A DNA stretch of 64,000 nucleotides from Thinopyrum elongatum (Eukaryota > Streptophyta > Magnoliopsida > Poales > Poaceae). Position numbers and translations under genes: made by a program. Numbering within the stretch: position 1 is the stretch's first letter; each line of letters starts with the position of its first letter. The notes under the pieces were generated by a model. That model was not told where the DNA came from and did no database searches. It was given only the letters and a program-made list of their open reading frames with translations. The DNA lies in the NCBI GenBank assembly GCA_011799875.1, contig CM022302.1:102798237-102862236 (forward strand), written 5' to 3'. This document shows positions 36,201 to 45,556 of the stretch, in pieces.

Positions 36201-36927
36201 TCGTCTTCATCAAACGCACGAGGCGGGTCGATTCTGGTGCCCGTACGCCCCAATGTGGGACTTCCGACTTCGTTGTCGCCGATTTGCACCCCTCCTCGCT
36301 CCTTGCCGCCGTCGTTGGACTGCCACCGGCCACGCTTGCCGAGGAACCCTCGAACCCGAAGGGTGAGGCGTGGCAAGTGGCAGCCACGCAGCAAGCGCCC
36401 CAATGGCGAGGCGGCGCTGAATCAGGGCCGAAGCGCGCGGAGCGGCGGCGGTTCGGGGCCTAGGCGTGCGGGGTGGTGGCGCGTGGGAAGCGGATCTGGG
36501 CCGAGGTGCGACGCGATGGGCGGCGCGGCCACCGGAGCTAGTGCTTGGCGGCGGAGGGAGGTGCGGCTGCGGTGGGCGGCACGGAAACGGAGCTAGGGCT
36601 GGGAGGCGGGGAGAGGTGCGGCGGCGTTGTCTGGCCGAGGGGATCATGGTGGCTGAGGTAGATTGCGAGGGTAGGAGTAGGATGGCACGACGAGCGTGGG
36701 CTGCGGGGATCAGGGACGCGGAGCGCGCTAGGAGATTGGCAGACCACGCGTCTGCCCTCGGCAGAACATTTGATCTATGCCGTTGATCTGAATATCAGAT
36801 CGTTGGGGTAATACAGACAGTTAGATGTATTTAAGTTGATTTGATCAGAGGGTCCTGGTTATCCTGTGTACATTTTGTGGTGTGGCTTTAGAAGAACTCT
36901 TGTTTGCTCTTTTAATAGTAGTATAGA
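33208..36927 (-). mobile_element. Non-autonomous Helitron, minus orientation
   Basis: The 3' end on the minus strand is CTAG at 33211-33208, followed by T. It is preceded by a hairpin CGTGC-GTT-GCACG (33222-33234) and the spacer TGCAAATTT. The 5' side at about 36908-36927 reads, on the minus strand, TATACTACTATTAAAAG after TC, close to the plant Helitron 5' consensus. The flanks on both sides are the same repeat family. No Rep/helicase is encoded. The interior holds AT-rich sequence, short unidentified minus-strand frames (for example 35365-35057 and 33960-33742) and a GC-rich block at 36360-36760, which may be captured host gene pieces; I do not recognise them. Confidence 0.6.
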
Positions 36928-37459
36928 AGAGGATGGCGGTTTTATTACTAAGAGCATGGCATTTTATAATTAATAACATGGGGTGTTTATTATTAAGTGG
37001 AGGGCAGTTTTATGGTTAAGAGCATGGCATTTTTATTATTAATAATATGGCATTTTATTATATGGAGCATGTTAATTTTATGATTAACAAGATGGCATTT
37101 CTATTAGTGAGAGCCTGACATTTTTATGGACGGTTCAGAGGGTATGGAGGGTTTGGAATCGCCTAAACAATCCAAAGCGACCACAAAGGACAGCCTTGAA
37201 GAATTGATGGTGGTCCCTTTTACATTAAACTGGATTTTTTCATATGTTTCCTCATATTGCTAGCTGACACGCACTTTCTTTCATATCGCATGATTACAAG
37301 GGTTTTAGGCAGAAAGTTGCTTCCATGAGTGAGAATTTACAAAAGGTTGAAGAAGAGAGCATAAAGTGAATTGATGAAGAATCTGATACTTACATGTTTG
37401 AAGATGATAGTGGTGTAATGAGTAGCAAAAGAAAGTCTGCGGAAAGTTTTGAGCTGAGG
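36928..37459. other. Repeat field, right part, then unassigned sequence
   Basis: 36928-37130 continues the AAGAGCATGGCATTTT repeats. From 37130 to 37459 there is no recognisable element. A short open stretch at 37310-37445 has biased composition (VEEESIK, EDDSGVMSSKRKSAESFE) and could be an exon remnant. Confidence 0.35.
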
Positions 37460-39090
37460 TACCTCGAGGGGCTCCTCTATAACATCGAATTCATTGGGAC
37501 CGGGTATTATATCCTCCTCGGACTCCGGATAGTAGTTGACGTCCTTGGGGTCATCATCATCCCCGTTCTCCTATCGTCATCATTGTTGTTGCCAGCGCCA
37601 GCATCAGTGCCGGTGTTCTAATTGTCAGCACCGTCTTGAGCGGCGGCGTTATCGGCAGTGTCACCGTTTCCAATGTCGTCGTTGCTCGCCTCACCGTTGA
37701 CATTGCCTCCATTATGGCGGCCTCTGCGTCGGGATTTAGGGGGCCCTTTACCTCCTCCTCCGTCTTTGGGGGTATCCACCATATAGACATCGTAGGTGGA
37801 GGTGGCGGCCCACTTGCCAGTGTTAGTAATGGCTGGCAGTGACACTACTAGGGAAAAGCCGACTAGTAGCGCGGGCACCCGCGCTACTACTAGCTCGCTA
37901 CAGCTAACTGGTAGTAGTAGTGCGGGTGCCACCCCGCGCTACTACTACGTGTGTTAGTAGTAGCGCGGGTGCCACCCATGCTACTACTACTTATCTGTAG
38001 CATGTGTCTGTGACCCGCGCTACTACTATTAATTTCAAAAACAAAATAAAAAAATTCTCGATCCCATGTGTGTTGTCAATGGCGGCTATGGTTCAATCCA
38101 GCGATGGCAGGGGTAGCCAAAGGCGCGGACGGGCAGCGGCAGACCAGCTCCAGCAGTGGCTGCTGGAGAGGACCTGTACGGGGATCCAGGGCAGAGCAAG
38201 GCGGCGGTGTGGGGCTCCTCTTCGTGGCCAAGGCAGAGAGCTACTGGTTGTCCATGGAAGACCTGCACGGCGATGGACATGGGAGGGTGAGTCAAACCAG
38301 AGGGGAGAGGGAAAAGGAGAAATGAGGGAGAGAGGAAGGAGATGGAGGGAGCACCGGGGCTAGTCGCCGGTGGTGAGGTGCTCCGGTGTGGTTGCATGGA
38401 GGAGCGGGAGAAGACTGGCGAGCTCCTAGATGCCAGCGGTGCGAGGCAGCGGCCTTGTTGGGCGCCATGGAGGAGGAGGCGCGCATGGGCAGGAGCGCCA
38501 TGGGAGAGCCTATGGAGAGAGGGAAGAGAGGGACGGGAGAGAGGAGGGATTCGGGGGAGGAGATGGGGATTTCAGGGCTGTTTAAAAACCATGTACTTAG
38601 TAGTAGCGCGGGGTTTATACCCCTCGCTACTACTATGGCAATGTCCCGAGGGGCACAGTGGAGACCATTCACTAGTAGCATGGGTTTATAGCCCGCGCTA
38701 CTACTATCAACTTAGTAGTAGCGAGGGGTTTATACCTCTCGCTACTACTAATTAGCAGTAGCGCGGCCCATATACCCCTCGCTACTGCTAAGTATCTATC
38801 TATAAGGTATTTCCTATTAGTGTGAGTTAGTGTCCGACATCTCATCGACATCTTCATCCATGTCAGCATCTTCGTCGAAAGCGTATTCTAAAACGTCGGT
38901 TAAGTCTTCGACGGTAGCGACTAGATGGGTTGAAAATTCCAGCCTCTCCAGGTTTCTTCTAGATCTGATCGAAACCGAGTCCCGATCGTCTGAGATTGCG
39001 AGGCTCTGAATCCGATCTAACATCTCGTTCAGAAGCGCTTCGTCGGCCTTGCCCGGGTCCTGCCAGAGAACAGGGCTCACCTCAAGTTTT
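37460..39090 (-). pseudogene. Gypsy gag-leader remnant interrupted by a small CACTA element
   Basis: The minus-strand frame 39080-38823 (HLVATVEDLTDVLEYAFDED) and the continuation 37842-37460 (YDVYMVDTPKDGGGGKGPPK) match the acidic leader and linker of the Gypsy gag at 9489-8500 (HFIATIEDLTDMLDYDSED). The two halves join across the 980-bp CACTA at 37843-38822. It is a fragment of a relative of that Gypsy family; gag core, protease and LTRs are absent. Confidence 0.7.
37843..38822. mobile_element. Small non-autonomous CACTA element
   Basis: It starts CACTACTAGGGAAAA (plus) and ends with CACTAATAGGAAA (minus, from 38822). The 3-bp target duplication TGA lies at 37840-37842 and 38823-38825. Both subterminal regions are packed with palindromic GTAGTAGCGCGGG motifs (37865-38030 and 38600-38790). 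The GC-rich centre has no transposase. It would need TNP2 supplied by another element. Confidence 0.9.
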
Positions 39091-39559
39091 TAGCCCCTAT
39101 CTATCAGAGTGAAACTGAAGTTCATGAATCTGTTGCTCATGTAGATTTCTTTGCTTTCGTTGGTCGGAGTCGAATACGCATGTGCACCCTGCTCGAGGGG
39201 CGCGAACCATCTGTGATTCTGTTTCGTTTGTCCGGGAGCCCTTAACTACTGCACTTAGATGGCACTGTGATCGTGTGTCTGGTCATGTATTAGTTTAATA
39301 ACAATGTTGCGTTTACATTTAGACGTCGTTTGTTTTTCTTTTATATGACGCGATCTAGCGCTGTAGTCATGCGATTATTAATGTGATTATGCAGATGTGT
39401 GTGACCCTTATGCAAGGGGCTAAAACGCCCCTTGTGTATGGATGGACCGTGTCTGAATGCATTCGTCGGATATTGTTGCATGTGACTTTTTATCTTTTTA
39501 GTTGCAGTTTGCCTTTGTGCTCTTAAAAGACGTGTTTCGAGATCTGAGTGCGGTTTTTG
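39091..39559. other. Unassigned stretch between the Gypsy and Copia remnants
   Basis: No recognisable coding or terminal signal. It presumably holds the 5' leader of the Gypsy remnant at its left and Copia interior at its right. Confidence 0.3.
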
Positions 39560-39746
39560 AGCGTTGTCCGGACATGGAGACCCTTGCGACTGGACGAATC
39601 ACGTGTTGTGCTGCCCAGCGAAGACATCGATCTCTGCTACCACGTCATACGTGACTTCATCTGGACCTTTTGACCAAGCCCTTGGTCGTGTTTGCTTCGA
39701 GGAGCTACACGGCAGGGTGTGGATCATCAACGTCAAGCCCCTTTGA
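39560..39746 (+). pseudogene. C-terminal tail of a Copia polyprotein (RNase H end)
   Basis: The end reads ALGRVCFEELHGRVWI with a stop at 39744-39746. A shifted frame just upstream gives DIDLCYHVIRDF, which resembles the 'KHIDIRYHFIRD' block preceding the end of Copia RNase H. The two blocks are closer together than usual and out of frame, so the copy is deleted and shifted. Confidence 0.45.
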
Positions 39747-39755
39747 CAGGGTTGA

Positions 39756-39758
<3 letters not shown>

Positions 39759-39788
<30 letters not shown>
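39759..39788 (+). repeat. G30 homopolymer at the polypurine tract of a Copia remnant
   Basis: An uninterrupted run of 30 G after TTGAGGA, directly before an LTR start (TGTGGAGTC at 39790). It looks like an expanded polypurine tract. Confidence 0.6.
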
Positions 39789-39789
<1 letters not shown>

Positions 39790-39903
39790 TGTGGAGTCAA
39801 ACCCTGTCAAAGGAGCAAGTCGGCAAGTCATTTTTTCGCATGAAGTTAGCAGTGATGTAAAGAGTACTCATGACATAAGCATAGAGATCACTAGGACCAT
39901 AGT
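39790..39903 (+). repeat. Copia 3' LTR, first part (split by hAT and MULE insertions)
   Basis: It begins TGTGGAGTCAAACCCTG after the G-rich tract. The LTR continues at 44011-44059, with a TATA box (TATAAAA, 44024-44030) and AATAAA near 44050, and again from 52855. The two interruptions are the hAT element (8-bp duplication) and the MULE (9-bp duplication). The right edge, around 53010, was not fixed. Confidence 0.55.
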
Positions 39904-42900
39904 CAGCGGTGGCGCCAGGGGTATTCACCTGTATTCATGTGAATACCCAAGATTTGGCCTAAAAAAATTAATACATGTCTTATTTAGCCAGGGAGCGGCC
40001 TGCCCACAAGCCTACAGGCTACAGCCCAGAGCCCACACGCAGCGGCGGCCCACAGCGAGCAGACCAACTCGTCCCGTTCAGGCGTTCACTCGTTCAACCC
40101 GAATCCATTCCCCAGCCCCCACTCGGCCGTTCCCCAACCTAACCTAGCGCCTGCTGCGGCAGCGGCGGCGGCAAGTAGCGGCCAGCAGCGGCGGCGGCCA
40201 GTACCGACCGCAAGCAGCGGCAAGCGGAGCCGCTGAACGGGCGACCACTAGTAAGTAGTAACGATCTCTGCTCGCTTTTCGTGGTTTCCTGTCATGAGTC
40301 ATCCTGTGGAATGCTTGCCTCGTATGATTCGGTCGTGTATGCGGCAGTTTGTAATTGTTTAGTTTTAGGCGAGATGTTGTGTAGTGTGCTGGCACTTGGG
40401 GGACTCGGGTTTTGTTTTTGTTTTCTGCATTTTTATGCAGATTGGGGATGACGTGCCTGTTAGCGAGTGGTCTGTTAGGGTGGTGTTCATGTAACTTAAC
40501 AATGTAGGATTTATATTTATGAACTGGAAAGAGTTAGCAAGTAGAATGTAATAACAGTAATACTAGATTCTAGAATTTGTATTGGTTTATTTTGACAGGA
40601 CCATAGTTTATAGATATGTGTTTACTTATGTGATACAAAATGACAAACAACTGATCCACTCACACTTTTTCAGTTCCTTTATAGTGTATTGTTAACTGAC
40701 ACTGTGAAAATTCCAAAACCTGATAGTGGGCATATCTATTTTATTCTGTATTAGAACTCCGAGAAAGCACTAATTCATCATGCTGCCGTGCATATGTGTT
40801 ATCCATCTTATTATGGAGCCAGTTTATAAATGTCATGAACTCTTGTTGACACTGGCTTGCTAGAAATGTTGACCTGTAGTTTTCTATATCCATTTTCTAT
40901 CCATACTTCATATTTTTGTAAAGTTCAGCTCCTGCTGTCTTGAGCTTTCAGTTCTCGGTGTGAACTATAAAACTGATCATATATTCTGAATTTCTCTCTG
41001 TAGGTACAGTTTATACCCAGTTTAAGTACAGCAATCTCAAAGTTGATGTGAAAGCAAATTCAGACTCTCAAGTAAGTTTGTGGATGTATCCTTTTCTCTG
41101 TCAAATGTTATGGTTCTAGTTAATGTTTCCTTACTGCTCACTAGACTAATTAATGTGTACTTTTTATATAGCTGCTAATCACAGTCTCCGATTGCTAGTA
41201 CATCTAGTTTGCTAGAACGACCAACTTAGTAGATTGCTGATCTATTTTTTTTCTGATCTTGTATCACAGATGAAGAAGAAGTGTGTTAGCATTGTTGCAT
41301 TGTGGGAAAGAGCTTCCAAGGCAAATAAAAGAACTTCGACATCTACACCAAATCCTCCTGATGTTGAAGTTGAGAGCAGTATCATTCCTCCTACTATTGA
41401 GAGCAATCTGCAACTGGCACTTGTGCAAGCACATGAACCTGATGATGGCCACACAGAACCTGAGAGTGCAGCTGGCTCCCCAACCCCAATTGTAGAAGAT
41501 GATGAAGCAAATGATGAAGTTCAGTTTGAAGTAGATTTGGATGCACTTGAGTCTGATCCCGGGAAACGGATCCCCATCTCTAGGTACAATGTCAATGACC
41601 AGGATAAAGTTAGAAGGAGATACATCGAGTTGGGGGCATGTCAACCAAAGAATCATAATTTTGAGTATAGAGATATAAGTGGATCACAACGTCGCTTTTG
41701 TCCTTCTTGGTTTAAGGATTACAAGTGGCTTGAGTATAGTGTGGACAAAGAAGCCGCTTTCTGCTTCGTTTGCTATTTGTTCAAGGATAAAACAAGATGT
41801 CCAGGTGGAGATGCTTTTGTGAAGAAGGGATTTAATAACTGGAATATGAAGTCGAGATTGAAGAAACATGAAGGTGAGGTTTGTAGTGCTCATGCTGAAG
41901 CTCAAGAGAAGTATGATAGGTTCACTACACCACAAACATCAATTCGGGAGTCTATTGCTTCAAACACCTCACAATACAAGGCTTTGTATAAACAGCGTTT
42001 GACATGGACACTCAAGTGTGTGAGATTTCTGTTGCGCCAAGGCTTGGCATTTAGAGGACATGATGAAAGTGAAGACTCACTAAATAAAGGAAATTTCCTT
42101 GAGCTTCTAAATTGGCTAGCAGGAAATTTTGAAGAGGTTGACAGGGTTGTTCTCAAGAATGCTCCACGGAACTGCAGGATGACTCACCATGATATACAGC
42201 AAGAGGTGATAAAATGTTGTGCACAAGAGACTACTAAACTAGTCATTGAAGAACTTGATGGTGGTCATTTTGCAATACTTGCAGATGAGTCTAGTGATGT
42301 GTATCAGAATGAACAATTGGCTGTTTGCTTGCGTTATGTTGATAAGAAATTAAGGGCGGTTGTAAGATTTCTTGGTCTTGCTCATGTTGAAGATACTACC
42401 TCTTTGACACTAAAAGCTGTAATTCAGAAAATGCTTATGGACAACAATTTGACCTTTGCAATGGTTCGTGGGCAAGGATATGATGGAGCTAATAACATGA
42501 GAGGTAATACTAATGGCCTGAAAAAACTGATTATGGATGAGTCCCCTTCTGTCTACTATGTTCATTGTTTTGCCCATCAACTACAGTTAACTCTTGTTGC
42601 TGTTGCTAAGGAGAGTGGTGATTGTACTTGGTTCTTTCAGCAGTTTGCACACTTGTTAAATGCTCTTGGCATGTCTTGTAAAAAGATGAGAATGCTTCGG
42701 ATAGCTCAGGCTGAAGAACTCATTGATACATTGGAATTGGAAGAAGTAGAAACAGGGAGTGGGCTGAATCAGGAAATGGGTTTGGGAAGGCCATGTGATA
42801 CACGTTGGGGCTCTCACTTTAAAACTGTGAACCGTGTCATCTCTATGTATGGTACACTACGACGAGTCCTTCGCAAGATTGGAGACGAGTACCATGGTGC

Positions 42901-44002
42901 GGAGGCACAAGCGGCTCTATCCATAGAGAAAATATTTCGATCATTTGAGTTTGTTTTCATGGCACACTTGATGCAAGAAATATTTGGATACACAGATGAG
43001 TTGTGTAGAGCTTTGCAAAAGCAAGACGAAGATATTGTTCATGCTATTGAGCTTGTTGGTGACACAAAGTATTACTTGGAGGCTTTGAGGACCGATACTG
43101 GATGGGATGATTTTCTCACAAAGGTCACATCTTTTTGTATAAAGCATAAGATCAAAGTTGTTGATATGGAGGGTCTTTACTTTCCCGTTGGCCGGCCTAG
43201 AAGGGGTTTATGTAATGGTGCGATCAATTACCACTGCTTCAAGGTTGATATGTTTGTGGGTGTCATTGATAGGCAAATCAGTGAGCTGAATGGCAGATTT
43301 GATGAGGTAAACACGGAGCTACTTTCTTGCATGGCAGCATTCTGTCCACTTCATCTATTTGCTGCTTATGACCAAGAGAAGTTGGTTAGGCTTGCTACAA
43401 AGTTTTATGCTTCTGATTTTACAAGTGATGAACTGGCAAGACTTCCATGGCAACTAAACATGTATGTTACTAATGTGCGTAGAGATGAAAGGTTTCAAAA
43501 TCTAAAAAATCTGTGTCAGCTTTCAGTTATGCTTGTTGAGACAAACAAGCATGAACAATATCATATTGTTTACAAGCTTCTTAAGTTGGTATTGATTCTG
43601 CCAGTAGCTACTGGTAGTGTTGAAAGGGTATTCTCTTCAATGAGCCATGTGAAGAATAAGCTAAGGAACAAAATGGGTGATGAATATTTGAACAATTGTT
43701 TGGTTACATTTGTTGAGAGAGAATTTTTCGATCAAGTGAAGGATGAAGATGTCATCAATCTCTTCCAAAAAGGCGACCGCAAAGTTATACTGTAAGAAGG
43801 ATATCATCACTTTATCAATCAAAAGGTACTTATGTATTCATGTTGTTATGGTCTGATACATTGAAATATTGCTATTGCCGTTATGCTAGTGTTGTTTTGT
43901 TCATATATTGCTAGTGTTGTGTTGTTTGGTTCATATACTATATTTAGAGCCAAATTTTTTTTTGAATGAATACCCAGCCTTCATTTTCTGATGCCGCCAC
44001 TG
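39904..44002 (+). mobile_element. Complete hAT DNA transposon with intact transposase gene
   Basis: Short terminal inverted repeats: CAGCGGTGGCGCCAGG at the left, and CAGTGGCGGCATCAG as reverse complement at the right. The 8-bp flanks are ACCATAGT (39896-39903) and ACCATAGC (44003-44010), a hAT-type target duplication with one later change. The 4099-bp interior has a leader with a GC-rich first exon (about 40140-40250), a second short leader exon (about 41005-41070), and one long coding exon. Nothing essential is visibly missing, so it could be autonomous. Confidence 0.88.
41270..43795 (+). CDS. hAT-family transposase with TTF-type zinc finger (ZMYM1-like, DUF4371)
   Basis: An uninterrupted 841-codon frame. 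I chose the ATG at 41270 because it follows a pyrimidine-rich CACAG splice acceptor; an upstream in-frame ATG at 41234 lies in the presumed intron. Regions: an acidic N-terminus (residues 1-100); a TTF-type zinc finger (about 141-208) with Cys/His in FCPSW, FCFVCYLF and CSAH; DUF4371 (about 220-440) including FAILADESSDV; a central RNase H-like part with GQGYDGANNM, VHCFAHQLQL and CDTRWGSHF; and a C-terminal hAT dimerisation block (LPVATGSVERVFSSMS). Such enzymes cut and paste their element via hairpin intermediates. The usual acidic residues appear present. It could also be a domesticated gene, but terminal repeats and target duplication favour an element. Confidence 0.9.
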   Translation: MKKKCVSIVALWERASKANKRTSTSTPNPPDVEVESSIIPPTIESNLQLALVQAHEPDDGHTEPESAAGSPTPIVEDDEANDEVQFEVDLDALESDPGKRIPISRYNVNDQDKVRRRYIELGACQPKNHNFEYRDISGSQRRFCPSWFKDYKWLEYSVDKEAAFCFVCYLFKDKTRCPGGDAFVKKGFNNWNMKSRLKKHEGEVCSAHAEAQEKYDRFTTPQTSIRESIASNTSQYKALYKQRLTWTLKCVRFLLRQGLAFRGHDESEDSLNKGNFLELLNWLAGNFEEVDRVVLKNAPRNCRMTHHDIQQEVIKCCAQETTKLVIEELDGGHFAILADESSDVYQNEQLAVCLRYVDKKLRAVVRFLGLAHVEDTTSLTLKAVIQKMLMDNNLTFAMVRGQGYDGANNMRGNTNGLKKLIMDESPSVYYVHCFAHQLQLTLVAVAKESGDCTWFFQQFAHLLNALGMSCKKMRMLRIAQAEELIDTLELEEVETGSGLNQEMGLGRPCDTRWGSHFKTVNRVISMYGTLRRVLRKIGDEYHGAEAQAALSIEKIFRSFEFVFMAHLMQEIFGYTDELCRALQKQDEDIVHAIELVGDTKYYLEALRTDTGWDDFLTKVTSFCIKHKIKVVDMEGLYFPVGRPRRGLCNGAINYHCFKVDMFVGVIDRQISELNGRFDEVNTELLSCMAAFCPLHLFAAYDQEKLVRLATKFYASDFTSDELARLPWQLNMYVTNVRRDERFQNLKNLCQLSVMLVETNKHEQYHIVYKLLKLVLILPVATGSVERVFSSMSHVKNKLRNKMGDEYLNNCLVTFVEREFFDQVKDEDVINLFQKGDRKVIL

Positions 44003-44059
44003 ACCATAGCCGGTTACTACTCCTATAAAAGAAAGGAGAGAGCAGCACCAATAAATCAA

Positions 44060-44273
44060 GAGGTAATAGCATCATAAGTCCTACATATAATGTGATGTTT
44101 TAGTCCTGCAACTTGCAAAACCTCATCCTGCAGTCCTACAACTTGCAGCCTATGTGATGATTTAGTCCAAAACTAATCAGAACGCGGCATGTGGCGCCTC
44201 GCCGGCTGAGCTGGTCAACAGTGCAGTTTTGTGGATAGCCCCCCTGTCTTTTTTTCTAATGAACCCGCAGTAC
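44060..44273 (+). repeat. Left terminal inverted repeat of the Pack-MULE
   Basis: Pairs with 52621-52845. It starts GAGGTAATAGCATCA and ends near AACCCGCAGTAC. Mismatches and small indels are scattered through it, so the element is not young. Confidence 0.85.
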
Positions 44274-44524
44274 ACGTAATCCCCTAACCGTCTCGTACAA
44301 TCAAGGCTTGTACTAGGCACCATCCGTCAATATGCACAGATTTAAATGAATTAAGGCCGTTTGATTCCCTTGTTAAGGGGCGTCATGTCTCTCCGCACTT
44401 CCGTAGCATTACTTGCTTTCAGCGTGCAAAACGGCGGCGCGTAGCTCCGACGAGCGCAGTACTTGCTTGTAGCAGAAGCATCTAGGTTGCAGCAGCTAGC
44501 TGCGCGCGTGTGCCATCATGCCGT

Positions 44525-44661
44525 CGGCCGGTTCGAGCTAAACTCCGGCGAACTTGCATGTTGCAATGATGCAGCCATTGTAACTCTGATCAGCAGCGGT
44601 GCGACCGGCCGGCTCGAACTAAACTCCGGCGAACTTGCATGCCGCAATGATGCATCTTTGT
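44525..44661 (+). repeat. Two 78-bp direct repeats inside the MULE
   Basis: AAACTCCGGCGAACTTGCATG occurs at about 44540 and 44618 with similar neighbours (CGGCCGG before it, GCAATGATGCA after). This is a local tandem duplication in the sequence upstream of the PP2C fragment. Confidence 0.7.
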
Positions 44662-45090
44662 ACGTGCTTGCCTATGTACGTGCGTGCCTGTGTCTTCCGA
44701 CCGGCGGCGGAATCAATCAGCCCAAGGCTGCTGTGCACGTACATAGTCGTATCAATCAGGAGATCGTGTACTCGACGGCTATTTAGTAACTCACAATCGG
44801 AAGCCAGCTTCGTCTGCCACGGTCCGTCTCGGCGTAACTTCGTCGTCGTCGTTGTTTTTCGTCGTGTCTTGCACTCTGGGAAAGTACTCGACGTCGGCGG
44901 ACTGGGCCAACACCTCTTCCTCCGCCTACATATACTAGGAGCCCATCAGTGGAGCAACAAGAAAGAGCTCACCATCGAAGCAGCAAGAAGAAGAGCTAGG
45001 AGTTCCCAGTCTCGCCGCAGAGCAACTTGGCGGCAGCAGCAGCAGCAGAGCGAGTGAGCAAGACAAGCGAGGAAATGAAGGATAGGATAC

Positions 45091-45335
45091 ATGTCGTGCG
45101 CGGTGGCACCGACCTCGCCGGTCTTCTCGCCGTCCTGCCTCGGCCTGCTCACGCCCTTGGAGCAGCTCCACCACCACTGCTCCGCCGGCGCCTCCTTCCT
45201 CCCGGCCTCGCCGCTCCGCCCCTTCTCCCTCCTCCGCGCGCGCATACACGCCGAGCCCTTCCCCGTGCGCCGCCCAGCCGCCACCTGCCACGAAGGCCAC
45301 AGACTCTTCTTCTTCTGCTGTTGCCAAAGCCCCAG
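45091..45335 (+). pseudogene. Protein phosphatase 2C exon 1, 5' part (captured by the MULE)
   Basis: ATG at 45091 opens a frame starting MSCAVAPTSPVFSPS, the N-terminus typical of one plant PP2C group (Arabidopsis PP2C25/PP2C2-like, by recollection). The frame that joins smoothly to the part beyond the Copia insertion is a different one, so an indel lies between. The Copia element at 45336 interrupts it. PP2Cs are metal-dependent Ser/Thr phosphatases; only the non-catalytic N-terminus and the first catalytic-domain motif are present in the whole fragment. Confidence 0.6.
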
Positions 45336-45461
45336 TGTTAGACTGTATAGCCTCTGTATGCATACGTGTATTATTGTAACATTGTATCCCACTCATTATA
45401 TATATGTGATAGGCCATCCCTAGAGGGTTGTGCCGGTTCCCCCTAAACCTATTGTCTTACA
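45336..45461 (+). repeat. 5' LTR of the Copia element
   Basis: 126 bp, TG...CA, with a TATATATA stretch at about 45399-45407 that may serve as promoter. TGGTATCA follows directly. Confidence 0.93.
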
Positions 45462-45472
45462 TGGTATCACGC
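45462..45472 (+). other. Primer-binding site of the Copia element
   Basis: TGGTATCACGC matches the 3' end of plant initiator tRNA-Met in its first eight bases (TGGTATCA). Confidence 0.75.
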
Positions 45473-45556
45473 TAGGTTACGTACGCTTCCGCCAAAACCC
45501 TAATCACCCGACACCGCCGCCGCCGCCGCCGCCCCACTCCCGATCGCGTCGCCCCC

